A stretch of DNA of 64,000 nucleotides, from the NCBI RefSeq assembly GCF_000244915.1, contig NZ_CM001442.1:6956012-7020011 (forward strand), read 5' to 3'. Every line of letters begins with the position of its first letter. Position 1 is the stretch's first letter. Both the position numbers and the translations under genes were made by a program. Shown here one piece after another: positions 41,741 to 50,051 of this stretch. The DNA is from Bradyrhizobium sp. WSM471. Lineage in GTDB: Bacteria > Pseudomonadota > Alphaproteobacteria > Rhizobiales > Xanthobacteraceae. Under the pieces are notes generated by a model, which was not told the origin of the DNA, searched no databases, and saw only the letters and a program-made list of their open reading frames with translations.

Positions 41741-42358
41741 ATGAACATCGCCACGACACGAGGGACGACCAGCCGCGCGATGTCCCTCCCGAACATCCTG
41801 ACCTACGGCCGGATCGCCGCGATCCCGGTCGTGGTCGGGTGCATCTACGCACAGTCGATCATGGACGGCCCACTGTGGCTGCGCTGGGTCGCGGTCGCCA
41901 TTTTCATCGCGGCTGCGGTCACCGACTACCTCGACGGCTATTACGCGCGGATCTGGAATCAACAATCGGCGTTCGGCCGGATGCTCGATCCGATCGCCGA
42001 CAAGCTTCTGGTCGCCTCGTGCCTGCTGATGCTGGCCGCCGACGGCATCATTCACGGCTGGTCGCTGTGGGCCGCCATCGTGATCCTGTGCCGCGAGATC
42101 CTGGTCTCGGGCCTGCGCGAATATCTTGCCGCGTTGCGCGTCAGCGTGCCCGTGACCAAGCTTGCGAAATGGAAGACGACGGTTCAGCTCATCGCCATCG
42201 GCTTCCTGCTGGCTGGTCCGGCCGGCGATGAGGTCGTGCCCATGGTCTCGATGATCGGACTGGCGCTGCTCTGGGCCTCGGCGATCCTCACCATGTACAC
42301 CGGCTACGATTATTTCGGCGCCGGCATCCATCACCTCATCAAGGAGGATGAGGGATGA
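41741..42358 (+). CDS. pgsA: CDP-diacylglycerol-glycerol-3-phosphate 3-phosphatidyltransferase
   Basis: PgsA makes phosphatidylglycerophosphate, the committed step to phosphatidylglycerol and cardiolipin. The 205-residue membrane protein has the CDP-alcohol phosphotransferase signature DG-YY-AR-x8-G-x3-D-x3-D in the stretch from DGYYAR to DPIAD, and about five to six membrane helices. The ATG at 41741 follows TAGGACGG. It is the first of four coupled genes: pgsA, moaD (ATGA overlap), moaE and prmB. Why phospholipid and molybdopterin genes are coupled is unclear, but the order is common in Rhizobiales. Confidence 0.95.
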   Translation: MNIATTRGTTSRAMSLPNILTYGRIAAIPVVVGCIYAQSIMDGPLWLRWVAVAIFIAAAVTDYLDGYYARIWNQQSAFGRMLDPIADKLLVASCLLMLAADGIIHGWSLWAAIVILCREILVSGLREYLAALRVSVPVTKLAKWKTTVQLIAIGFLLAGPAGDEVVPMVSMIGLALLWASAILTMYTGYDYFGAGIHHLIKEDEG

Positions 42359-42606
42359 AGGTGAAGTACTTCGCCTGGGTGCGCGAGCGCATCGGCAAGG
42401 CCGAGGAGACCATCGAGCCGCCCGCGACCGTGCGCACCGTGGAAGAGCTGATCGCCTGGCTATCCGGCCAAAGCGAAGCCTACGCCTACGCATTCGAGAA
42501 GCCGAAGGTGATCCGCGCCGCGATCGACCATGCTCACGTCAAGTCGGACGCCGCGATCGCGGGCGCTCGCGAGATCGCGTTCTTCCCGCCGATGACCGGC
42601 GGCTAG
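42355..42606 (+). CDS. moaD: Molybdopterin synthase small subunit
   Basis: MoaD is the ubiquitin-like sulfur carrier that donates sulfur for molybdopterin. The 83-residue protein ends in the essential GG (PPMTGG), whose last glycine is thiocarboxylated. It starts KVKYFAWVRERIGKAEE, the family pattern. The ATG overlaps pgsA's stop by four bases and moaE follows after three, so the MoaD/MoaE stoichiometry is likely set by coupling. Confidence 0.95.
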   Translation: MKVKYFAWVRERIGKAEETIEPPATVRTVEELIAWLSGQSEAYAYAFEKPKVIRAAIDHAHVKSDAAIAGAREIAFFPPMTGG

Positions 42607-42609
42607 GCC

Positions 42610-43086
42610 ATGCCCGTCACCACCTGCCCGGTCACCATCCGTATCCAGCAAGACGATTTCGACATCGCGCGCGAGATCGCGGTGCTGACCGGGAACCGCA
42701 CCGACATCGGTGCGGTCGTGAGCTTTTCGGGCATCTGCCGCGGCGACGAGGACAGCGCGAAGATCGCCGCGCTCTCGCTCGAGCACTATCCGGGCATGGC
42801 CGAGGAAGAGATCAGGCGCCATGCCGACGAGGCCACCTCGCGCTGGCCCCTCAACGGGGTCACGGTGATCCATCGCGTCGGCCGTTTCATGCCCGGCCAG
42901 AACATCGTGCTGGTGCTGACCGCCTCGCAGCACCGCCAGGCAGCGTTCCAGGCAGCCGAGTTCCTGATGGATTATCTCAAGACCAACGCGCCGTTCTGGA
43001 AGAAGGAAGAGAGCGCCACCGGCACCGGCTGGGTCGAGGCCCAGGCCCGCGACGACGAAGCCGCCGCACGCTGGACCCGATCCTGA
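42610..43086 (+). CDS. moaE: Molybdopterin synthase large subunit
   Basis: MoaE is the catalytic subunit that, with thiocarboxylated MoaD, converts precursor Z to molybdopterin. The 158-residue protein has SFSGICRG, LSLEHYPGMAEEEI, HRVGRFMPGQNIVLV and the lysine-rich FWKKEESATGTGWVEA active-site segment. It lies three bases after moaD and overlaps prmB by one (TGATG). Confidence 0.95.
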   Translation: MPVTTCPVTIRIQQDDFDIAREIAVLTGNRTDIGAVVSFSGICRGDEDSAKIAALSLEHYPGMAEEEIRRHADEATSRWPLNGVTVIHRVGRFMPGQNIVLVLTASQHRQAAFQAAEFLMDYLKTNAPFWKKEESATGTGWVEAQARDDEAAARWTRS

Positions 43087-44045
43087 TGGCAACAACATCC
43101 AAAAAGACCGTGCGCGGCCGCGCCGCGCCAAAGCTCGCGAAAGTGGGCCGCGGCGAGCTTCTCACGCTGATTGATTTCGTCCGCTATGCGGTCAGCCGCT
43201 TCAATGAGGCCAAGCTCGCCTTTGCCCATGGCACGCCCGATCCGGTCGCGGAAGCGGCCTTCCTGGTCTGTGAAGCCCTGCATCTGCATCCCGAGCAGTT
43301 CGAGATCTTTGCCAAAGCGCGCGTCACGGCCGCCGAGGGCAGGACCATTGTCGATCTCATCCATCAGCGCGTCACCACCCGCAGACCGGCCGCGTATCTC
43401 GTCAACAAGATCTACATGCGCGGCCTGCCGTTCTATGTCGACGAGCGCGTCATCGTTCCCCGCTCCTTCATCGGCGAGTTGCTGGAGTCCCATTTCGGCG
43501 GCGACGGCGAGGCCGGCTCGCTGATCGACGACCCCAGCGCGGTCGAGCGGGTGCTCGATCTCTGCACGGGATCGGGATGCCTCGCGATTCTGGCCGCGCA
43601 TCATTTTCCGAACGCTACGATCGACGCCGTCGATATCTCGAAGGGCGCGATCGACGTCGCCAGACGAAATGTCGGCGAATACGGGCTCGATGACCGCATC
43701 AGCCTGCATCGCGGCGACCTGTTCGCCACGCTCGGTGACGCCAAATACGACCTGATCATCACCAACCCGCCTTATGTCGATGCCGAAGGCATGGCGGCGC
43801 TGCCGCCGGAGTGCCGGGCCGAGCCGAAGCTCGCCTTTGACGGCGGCGCCGACGGTCTCGACGTGGTGCGCCGGATCCTGCGCGACACGCCCGACCACCT
43901 GACGCCGGATGGCGGGCTGATCTGCGAGATCGGCCGCGGCCGCGAACTGGTCGACGAGGCCTTTCCCGAACTGCCGCTGCTCTGGCTCGACACCGAGGAC
44001 TCCGAGGGCGAAGTGTTCTGGATCGCGGCAGCCGATCTCGGCTGA
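43086..44045 (+). CDS. prmB: Ribosomal protein L3 glutamine N5-methyltransferase
   Basis: PrmB methylates a glutamine of ribosomal protein L3. The 319-residue protein has the SAM loop LDLCTGSGCLAIL and the catalytic NPPYVDAEGM motif, with RPAAYLVNKIYMRGLPFYVDERV as in PrmB (PrmC, which acts on release factors, differs before the loop). I start at the ATG at 43086, which overlaps moaE's stop; the open frame upstream is in another gene's territory. Last gene of the pgsA operon. Confidence 0.93.
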   Translation: MATTSKKTVRGRAAPKLAKVGRGELLTLIDFVRYAVSRFNEAKLAFAHGTPDPVAEAAFLVCEALHLHPEQFEIFAKARVTAAEGRTIVDLIHQRVTTRRPAAYLVNKIYMRGLPFYVDERVIVPRSFIGELLESHFGGDGEAGSLIDDPSAVERVLDLCTGSGCLAILAAHHFPNATIDAVDISKGAIDVARRNVGEYGLDDRISLHRGDLFATLGDAKYDLIITNPPYVDAEGMAALPPECRAEPKLAFDGGADGLDVVRRILRDTPDHLTPDGGLICEIGRGRELVDEAFPELPLLWLDTEDSEGEVFWIAAADLG

Positions 44046-44070
44046 TCCATTGCGGCGGCCGACCTCGTTC

Positions 44071-44095
44071 GGAACAAGTCAAATACCGCCACGTT
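44071..44095 (+). promoter_or_regulatory. Candidate EcfG-type (general stress sigma factor) promoter
   Basis: GGAAC at 44071-44075 is followed after exactly 16 bases by CGTT at 44092-44095, an exact match to the EcfG consensus GGAAC-N16/17-CGTT. It lies 40 bases upstream of the ATG of the phage-holin-like membrane protein gene and should drive that gene and the YihY-type gene after it. Confidence 0.65.
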
Positions 44096-44135
44096 CATCC
44101 CCCGACGAATTTTCTCGCACTCGGAGGATAACCGC

Positions 44136-44735
44136 ATGCTTGCGCCATCGGGCGAATTGCTGCGCGCCGGCGTCGCGCTCAAGCTCAACCATCTCAAGCG
44201 CGCCGCCCAATCCTATGCCCGTGACCGGAGCAATCAAGCCACAGGGCGCATGACGTCGTACGCGACTGCGGCCGGACTTCTCGCGGTTGCGGGCTTGTTC
44301 GTCGTCGCAGCCTTCTTCGTCGGCCTGATCGCGCTGTACCGCTGGGTTGCAATCCATTACGGGCAATTCTGGGGGTTCGGCGCCGTTGGCGGCGTGCTTC
44401 TGATCCTGGCCGCCTCCTGCGCCGGCGTGGCCATGGCCCAGATGAAGCGCAAGACCAAGCCGATCGTGCCGCTCGCCAGCCGCCTGCGCGTGGCGATCGC
44501 CACCCCGCGCATCCCGCGCGGAACGGTGAAACAGGCGGTGAAAGAGGTCGCCACGACAATTCCCCTGGCGCCGCTCGCGCCGGGCGAACGAGGACATCAA
44601 CCAGGACATGGCGGCAGCACGTGGCCGGCTCGGTCCAACCGGCCCGTGCAACTCGGGCTGATGCTCGCGGCCGTTGGGCTGGTCGGGCTCACGGCCGCGC
44701 GCCGGCGGCGTCACGGCCACGGAGCGGAGACCTGA
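44136..44735 (+). CDS. Phage-holin-family (DUF1469-like) membrane protein
   Basis: This 199-residue protein has two adjacent membrane helices (about residues 46-70 and 80-103), the second one followed by a basic stretch. This matches the phage-holin superfamily III / DUF1469 pattern of small host-encoded inner-membrane proteins, which are not lytic holins. A third hydrophobic segment is near the C-terminus, in GLMLAAVGLVGLTA. A strong ribosome site (CGGAGGA) precedes the ATG. The YihY-type gene starts one base after its stop codon. An EcfG-type promoter lies upstream. Confidence 0.78.
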   Translation: MLAPSGELLRAGVALKLNHLKRAAQSYARDRSNQATGRMTSYATAAGLLAVAGLFVVAAFFVGLIALYRWVAIHYGQFWGFGAVGGVLLILAASCAGVAMAQMKRKTKPIVPLASRLRVAIATPRIPRGTVKQAVKEVATTIPLAPLAPGERGHQPGHGGSTWPARSNRPVQLGLMLAAVGLVGLTAARRRRHGHGAET

Positions 44736-45866
44736 ATGCCTATGCGGCGCGCCGAACAATTTGACAGCTGGCTGTTAGTGGCAGCCACGACCGTGTTCGT
44801 GCTCACCGCGGAACGGTATTTCCAGGATTCCGGCATGGTCCGGCCGGGACCTCCGCAAGACCACCGCAAAGGCGAGGCGAATTCGCCGGAAACGAGCCCG
44901 ACGGGTGCCGCCTCGCAGCCCGGCCGCGGCCGCCGCGCGAAAAGCCCGTTCGCGATCCCTTGGGCAGGCTGGAAGGACGTCTTCTGGCGCACCTATCAGC
45001 GCATCGACGACGATCGCCTGCTCGCGACCGCCGGCGGCGTCGTCTTTTTCGGGCTGCTCGCGATCTTTCCCGCGATCACGGCTCTGGTTTCGTTCTATGG
45101 CCTCTTCGCCGACCCCTCGACGATCAGTTCCAACCTGCAGTCGCTCGCGATGATGCTGCCCGAAGGCGCGTTCCAGATCGTCGAGGACCAGGTCGCCCGG
45201 GTCGTGTCGAACGGCGGCGCGACCCTTGGTTTCACTTTCCTGTTTGGCCTCGTACTCGCGATCTGGAGCGCCAATGCCGGCGTCAAGGCCATCTTCGACG
45301 CCATCAACGTCGCCTATGAAGAGCGTGAAAAGCGCAGCTTCATCCGGCTGAACTCAGTCTCACTGGCTTTCACGGTCGGTGGCATCGTTGCCCTGCTGCT
45401 GATGGTGGGCGCCGTCGTTGCCTTCCCGCTCGCGCTCAATCACCTCGGCATGGCGCCCGAAAGCAAGACGATCGTGGCGCTGGCGCGATGGCCGGTGCTC
45501 TTCGTCATTCTTCTTGCGGCGCTCGCCGTCCTCTACCGCTTCGCGCCCAGCCGCGACGCCCCGCGCTGGCAATGGCTGAGCGTCGGCGCGGTGGCGGCCG
45601 CGATCCTCTGGATCGCCGGCTCGGCACTGCTGTCATGGTATCTCTCGGAATTCGCCAATTACAATGCGACCTACGGCTCGCTCGGCGCTGCGATCGGTTT
45701 GATGATGTGGATGTGGATGTCGGCCATCGTCATCATGTTCGGGGCCGAGCTGAATTCGGAGATCGAACGGCAGACCCTGCGCGACACGACCACGGGGGCG
45801 CCCAAGCCGCTTGGCACCCGCCAGGCCGTCTCGGCCGACACGGTCGGCGCCGCAGTGCCATCCTGA
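44736..45866 (+). CDS. YihY/virulence factor BrkB family membrane protein
   Basis: This 376-residue inner-membrane protein has about six membrane helices in the core, which is flanked by a proline- and alanine-rich, probably cytoplasmic, N-terminal 90 residues and a short C-terminal tail. The family segment DDRLLATAGGVVFFGLLAIFP is visible. YihY proteins are conserved, with no firmly assigned role; BrkB was linked to serum resistance in Bordetella. Its start directly abuts the previous stop codon, so translation is coupled. Stress control by EcfG is inferred from the upstream promoter. Confidence 0.9.
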   Translation: MPMRRAEQFDSWLLVAATTVFVLTAERYFQDSGMVRPGPPQDHRKGEANSPETSPTGAASQPGRGRRAKSPFAIPWAGWKDVFWRTYQRIDDDRLLATAGGVVFFGLLAIFPAITALVSFYGLFADPSTISSNLQSLAMMLPEGAFQIVEDQVARVVSNGGATLGFTFLFGLVLAIWSANAGVKAIFDAINVAYEEREKRSFIRLNSVSLAFTVGGIVALLLMVGAVVAFPLALNHLGMAPESKTIVALARWPVLFVILLAALAVLYRFAPSRDAPRWQWLSVGAVAAAILWIAGSALLSWYLSEFANYNATYGSLGAAIGLMMWMWMSAIVIMFGAELNSEIERQTLRDTTTGAPKPLGTRQAVSADTVGAAVPS

Positions 45867-45870
45867 CGCG

Positions 45871-45898
45871 ATGGTCAGGCCGGAGCCGGCCTGACCAT
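45871..45898. terminator. Bidirectional hairpin between convergent genes
   Basis: ATGGTCAGGCCGG pairs with CCGGCCTGACCAT, the loop being a few bases at most. It lies between the YihY-type gene and the convergent SAM-methyltransferase gene, four bases after the first stop codon and 13 before the second. There is no U-tract on either side, so termination may rely on other factors. Confidence 0.55.
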
Positions 45899-45911
45899 GT
45901 CTCGACCACAA

Positions 45912-46751
45912 TCAACGCTTGGTGATCACCGCCTCCAGATATTCGCTGTGCACGACCACCGTGCCGTCATCGGCATGATTGAACTCACCGAGCAGGGTCA
46001 TGAGATCGTGCCGCAGCGCGGCCTGGCTGGTCTCGTCGAGCGCCGCAAAGGCCTTCAGCATCGGGCCATAGTAGGATTTGAAGACGTCGAGCCAGTGGTC
46101 GGGCGAGCGATAGCGGAACACGAACATGCGCGGCTCGGCTGAGATCTCCGAGGCCGCGCCGCCGAACATTTCCTCAAGTCGAGCCTGCGTGCCCCACAGC
46201 GCCGGAGACTTCACACCGGCCGGCGGCGGCAAGTGCTTGCCGATGATCTTGAACAGCTGGCCGATGAAGCCCTGCGGCGTCCAGTTGGCAAGGCCGATCT
46301 TGCCGCCGGATTTGCAGACCCGCGCGAGCTCGGAGGCCGCCTGGTCCTGGTCAGGCGTGAACATCACTCCGAAGGTCGAGAGCACGACATCGTAGCTCGC
46401 ATCGGCAAAGGGGAGCGCTTCGGCGTCCGCTTCGCGAAATTCGACCGTCAGATGGTCCGCCGCCGCCCGCTCCTGTCCACGCTCGAGCAGCGCTGGCACG
46501 TAATCGGTGGATGTAACGTCGCACCAGCGTCGTGCGGCGGCCAGCGTCGCATTGCCATTGCCGGCGGCGACGTCCAGCACCTTGCTGCCGGCACGCAAAT
46601 CCAAGGCTTCACAGAGCTGCTCGCCGACGATCTGCAAGGTGGTGCCGACGATGGCATAGTCGCCGGACGACCACGCAACATGCTGACGCTGCTTGACGGC
46701 AGCAAGATCGGGTTGGACGGCGGTCGGCTTGAGGGCGGCGGATGTCGACAT
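45912..46751 (-). CDS. Class I SAM-dependent methyltransferase
   Basis: This 279-residue protein has the SAM-binding loop VLDVAAGNGNATLAAAR (about residues 57-73), an acidic post-I region and FADASYDVVLSTFGVMFTPDQ. This is the UbiE/Methyltransferase_11 pattern. The substrate cannot be told; the residues N-terminal to the loop do not match UbiE itself. It is convergent with the YihY-type gene and divergent from the wHTH-TPR regulator gene, as a stand-alone unit. Confidence 0.88.
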   Translation of the reverse strand: MSTSAALKPTAVQPDLAAVKQRQHVAWSSGDYAIVGTTLQIVGEQLCEALDLRAGSKVLDVAAGNGNATLAAARRWCDVTSTDYVPALLERGQERAAADHLTVEFREADAEALPFADASYDVVLSTFGVMFTPDQDQAASELARVCKSGGKIGLANWTPQGFIGQLFKIIGKHLPPPAGVKSPALWGTQARLEEMFGGAASEISAEPRMFVFRYRSPDHWLDVFKSYYGPMLKAFAALDETSQAALRHDLMTLLGEFNHADDGTVVVHSEYLEAVITKR

Positions 46752-46871
46752 GGCAATCTCCTGCGGTTGAAAACGCCGGGACGATAGGGCGGATGTGGCC
46801 TTCTGGCCTTGAGACCGGCGTTATTTTAGGCTGAGAGCACCTTGATTTCCGATTGTGGACCGGGGCGCAGC

Positions 46872-48434
46872 GTGGCGTTTCAATTTGAGGATTTCATGCT
46901 CGATCCCGAGCGCCGCGAGCTGCGGCGGTCGGGTGCGCTCGTCTCCCTTGAGCCCCAGGTGTTCGACCTTCTGCTCTATCTGGTCCGCAACCGCGAGCGC
47001 GTGGTGACGCGGGACAATCTGCTCGATGCGATTTGGAACGGCCGCGTCGTCTCGGAATCGACACTGACCAGCCGGATCAACGCTGCGCGGCGCGCGGTCG
47101 ACGACACTGGCGAGCAGCAGCGGTTGATCCGCACCATTGCGCGCAAGGGCGTGCGGTTCGTCGGCGAGGTGACTGAGCTCACCGGGGCGACAAACCCGGC
47201 TGGTGCGATCAAGCCGGCTGCTCCGACACCGGCGGGCTTGCCGCTGCCCGACCGCCCCGCGATCGCCGTCCTGCCCTTCACCAATATGAGCGGCGAGGCC
47301 GAGCAGGATTATTTTTCCGACGGCATCAGCGAGGACGTCATCACGGCGCTGTCCAAGCTGCGATGGTTCTTCGTCATCGCGCGCAACTCCTCGTTCATCT
47401 ACAAGGGCCGCACGGTTCACCTGCGACAAATCGCCGAGGAGCTCGGCGTGCGTTATGTCGTGGAGGGCAGCGTTCGCAAGGAGGGCGACCGCGTCCGCAT
47501 CACCGCGCAGCTCAACGACACCGCCACCGGCAGCCATCTCTGGGCCGAACGCTACGACCGCCAGCTCGCCGATGTCTTCGCCGTGCAGGACGAGATCACC
47601 GAACACATCGTCGCCGCGATCGAGCCGCAGCTCTACGCTGCGGAAAATTTTCGCGCCCAGCGCAAGGCGCCCGAGAGCATGGATGCCTGGGATCTGCTGA
47701 TGCGCGCGCTCTCCCACTATTGGCGCGTGACACGGCAGGACCACCTGGTCGCACAGGCCCTGCTCGAAAAGGCCATCGCACTCGACCCCAACTACGGCAA
47801 GGCGCTCGGACTGCTCGGCACCAGCTACATGTTCACGGCGCATATGGGCTGGATGGATATGACCACGGCAATGCCGGCCGCCGAGCGTGCGGCGCGGGCC
47901 GCGATTCGCGCCGACGACGAGGATGCCTGGGCCCATAATGCGCTCGGCCATGTCGATCTGTTCGCGCGGCGATTCGACGATTCGCTTGCCGAATTCGAGA
48001 CCGCGCTGCGGCTCAATCCAAACTTTGCGCTGGCGCAGGGCTATTATGGCCTGGCGCTGAGCTATTGCGGGCGCTGGCAGGATGCCGACGAGGCCGCGCG
48101 CCGCGCCATCCGTCTCAGTCCGCGCGACCCCTATGCTCCCGTCTATTTCGGCATCGCCGCCTATGCCCGTTTTCTTGGCGGCGACGACGAGGAGGCCATC
48201 CGGCTCGCCCAGGAGGCCTTGCGCCAGCGTAGCGACTTCGTCGGCGCGCACCGGGTGCTGACTGCGGCCGCCGGCATGGCGGGTCACGGTGAGATTGCCC
48301 GTGCGGCGCTGAAGGAACTCCGCCGCGCCCAGCCGAACGTCTCGCTCGCCTGGATCGCAGAGTTCATGCCGATCAAGCTCAACCCCGACTGCGAGCGCTA
48401 TCTGGAAGGTTTTCGCCGGGCCGGCCTGACTTGA
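46872..48434 (+). CDS. Winged-helix / TPR regulator (CadC-like, adenylate-cyclase-type architecture)
   Basis: This 520-residue protein has an N-terminal OmpR-type winged helix (about residues 1-100, with PQVFDLLLYLVRNRERVV and ESTLTSRINAARRAVDD), a middle domain with IAVLPFTNMSG and DYFSDGISEDVITALS common to CadC- and adenylate-cyclase-like proteins, and TPR repeats in the second half (DPNYGKALGLLGTSYMF, NPNFALAQGYYGLALSYC). There is no cyclase catalytic domain. Many paralogs occur in Bradyrhizobium. The GTG at 46872 is chosen over the TTG at 46842 because it gives the usual short leader (MAFQFEDFML). Confidence 0.88.
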   Translation: MAFQFEDFMLDPERRELRRSGALVSLEPQVFDLLLYLVRNRERVVTRDNLLDAIWNGRVVSESTLTSRINAARRAVDDTGEQQRLIRTIARKGVRFVGEVTELTGATNPAGAIKPAAPTPAGLPLPDRPAIAVLPFTNMSGEAEQDYFSDGISEDVITALSKLRWFFVIARNSSFIYKGRTVHLRQIAEELGVRYVVEGSVRKEGDRVRITAQLNDTATGSHLWAERYDRQLADVFAVQDEITEHIVAAIEPQLYAAENFRAQRKAPESMDAWDLLMRALSHYWRVTRQDHLVAQALLEKAIALDPNYGKALGLLGTSYMFTAHMGWMDMTTAMPAAERAARAAIRADDEDAWAHNALGHVDLFARRFDDSLAEFETALRLNPNFALAQGYYGLALSYCGRWQDADEAARRAIRLSPRDPYAPVYFGIAAYARFLGGDDEEAIRLAQEALRQRSDFVGAHRVLTAAAGMAGHGEIARAALKELRRAQPNVSLAWIAEFMPIKLNPDCERYLEGFRRAGLT

Positions 48435-48575
48435 GCCGCAAGAGAGCCGCTATCCCCTCGAATCAACAATGATGTTAAGCTCATGCCGCTTGGGGGAGCA
48501 TGCGGCGTGACGGGTTCGAGACGCCACCCGTGTTTTCCCGGTCAGGCAGTCAGCTCTTGAGGCGTAACGCGCGGC

Positions 48576-50036
48576 ATGATTCGTATCTCGACGATCTTCA
48601 TCGCCATCTGCATGGTTCTGGTCGCCGCCTCGCTCGGGCTCGTGCTCTACGCGGTCGCCGGCATCAGCGGAACTGAATCCGCGATCGTGGCGCTGACGGC
48701 GCTGACCTTCCTGATCCTCTACAATGCAGTGTCGATGCGACTGCGCGACCGCAGCGACGTCGGCGGCCAGATCACCGATCTTTCGCGCGGCACCGCCGAC
48801 CTCGCCCGCCAGGTCGCCGAGTTCGGCCGCCGGCTTGCCACGATCGAAGCACGCATCGCCTCCTCCAATTCAACCAACTCCGACCGCATCCAGTCGGTGG
48901 TCGGAGAGATCAACGAGCTCGGCGGATTGGTCAGGCAGCTCGCCACCACCGTATCGGCGCATGAGGATCTGATGGCCGGCAACGCGCCGGCGACGGCCCC
49001 CGCTCCGGTCGCGAGGCTGGAGCCGGACGCGCCGCTCGACCTGATGGCTTCATTCGAGGAGGAGCGGCCGGCCACCCCTCCCCCGGCGCCCGCGCCGCCG
49101 CCACGGCCGGCACCACCGTCAATCCAGACCCAGAACGCCAATCCGGTTCAGACCGCCAACGGCCGCAACCCGACGCTCCGCAACGCGATCGACGAGAACC
49201 GCATCGACATCTTCCTCCAGCCGATGGTGACGCTGCCGCAGCGCAAGGTCCGCTTCTACGAGGCCGTGACGCGCCTGCGCGACGAGCGCGACCAGCTGGT
49301 GGCGGCCGAGGAGTTCATCAGCATCGCGGAGGCGTCCGGCCTGATCGGGCGCATCGACAACATGGTGATGCTGCGCTGCGTGCAGGTGCTGCGACGCCTG
49401 ATGGTACGCAACAAGGAGGTCGGCGTGTTCTGCAACGTCGCGGCTTCCACGCTCGGCAATTCCACGACCTTCGCGCAATACCTCGATTTCCTCGAAGCCA
49501 ATCGGGCGCTGGCGCCCTCGCTGGTGCTGGAATTCAAGCAATCGACCTTCCGCAATCTCGGCCCGGCCGAGACCGAGAATCTCGCCGCGCTCGCCCAGCG
49601 CGGCTTCCGTTTCTCGATCGACCATGTCACCGATTTGCGTATCGAACCGCGCGAGCTCGCCGATCGCGGCGTGCGCTTCATCAAGGTGCCGGCCTCGCTC
49701 CTGCTCGACCCCAGGCAGGCTTCGGCCTCGGACATCCACCCGTCCGATCTCTCCGACCTGCTCGGCCGCTTCGGCATCGATCTGATCGCCGAGCGGATCG
49801 AGGGCGAGCGCGCCGTGATCGACCTGCTCGACTATGACGTGCGGTTCGGCCAGGGATTCCTGTTCGCGCCGCCCCGGCCATTGCGGCCGGAGGGGTCATC
49901 TGCTACCGCCGCGCCGAACCAGGCACAGGACACTCAGGGATCCAATGGCTCCGGCACACCCAGCTCAGGCGCGACGTCGGCTGCGTCCGCACCACAGCGC
50001 GTCACCGGCAACGCCGCGCTCGCGCGCCGCATCTGA
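48576..50036 (+). CDS. Degenerate EAL domain membrane protein (TipF-like)
   Basis: This 486-residue protein has two N-terminal membrane helices (about residues 5-28 and 35-52), a coiled coil (about 60-125), a proline/alanine-rich linker and a C-terminal EAL domain from about residue 197. EAL is seen as YEAVTRLR; the phosphodiesterase motif DDFGTG is replaced by IDHVTD, so the second metal-binding aspartate is lost, while a lysine, the later glutamate and QG remain. Such an enzyme probably binds c-di-GMP without hydrolysing it. Architecture matches Caulobacter TipF, a c-di-GMP receptor for flagellar placement; that function here is inferred. Confidence 0.82.
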   Translation: MIRISTIFIAICMVLVAASLGLVLYAVAGISGTESAIVALTALTFLILYNAVSMRLRDRSDVGGQITDLSRGTADLARQVAEFGRRLATIEARIASSNSTNSDRIQSVVGEINELGGLVRQLATTVSAHEDLMAGNAPATAPAPVARLEPDAPLDLMASFEEERPATPPPAPAPPPRPAPPSIQTQNANPVQTANGRNPTLRNAIDENRIDIFLQPMVTLPQRKVRFYEAVTRLRDERDQLVAAEEFISIAEASGLIGRIDNMVMLRCVQVLRRLMVRNKEVGVFCNVAASTLGNSTTFAQYLDFLEANRALAPSLVLEFKQSTFRNLGPAETENLAALAQRGFRFSIDHVTDLRIEPRELADRGVRFIKVPASLLLDPRQASASDIHPSDLSDLLGRFGIDLIAERIEGERAVIDLLDYDVRFGQGFLFAPPRPLRPEGSSATAAPNQAQDTQGSNGSGTPSSGATSAASAPQRVTGNAALARRI

Positions 50037-50051
50037 TCGGCCGCGCGCATC

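Noticed and set aside
42348..43085. Open frame that continues from the pgsA end through moaD and moaE into prmB
   Set aside because: It is the prmB frame extended upstream in territory of genes that clearly encode MoaD and MoaE. PrmB starts at 43086.
44136..44735. The holin-family label as a sign of a prophage
   Set aside because: The surrounding genes are core bacterial genes, there are no other phage genes, and DUF1469-type proteins are common chromosomal membrane proteins.
46821..48287. A long minus-strand open frame opposite the wHTH-TPR gene
   Set aside because: The plus-strand gene has clear domains, while the minus-strand product is low-complexity and antisense.
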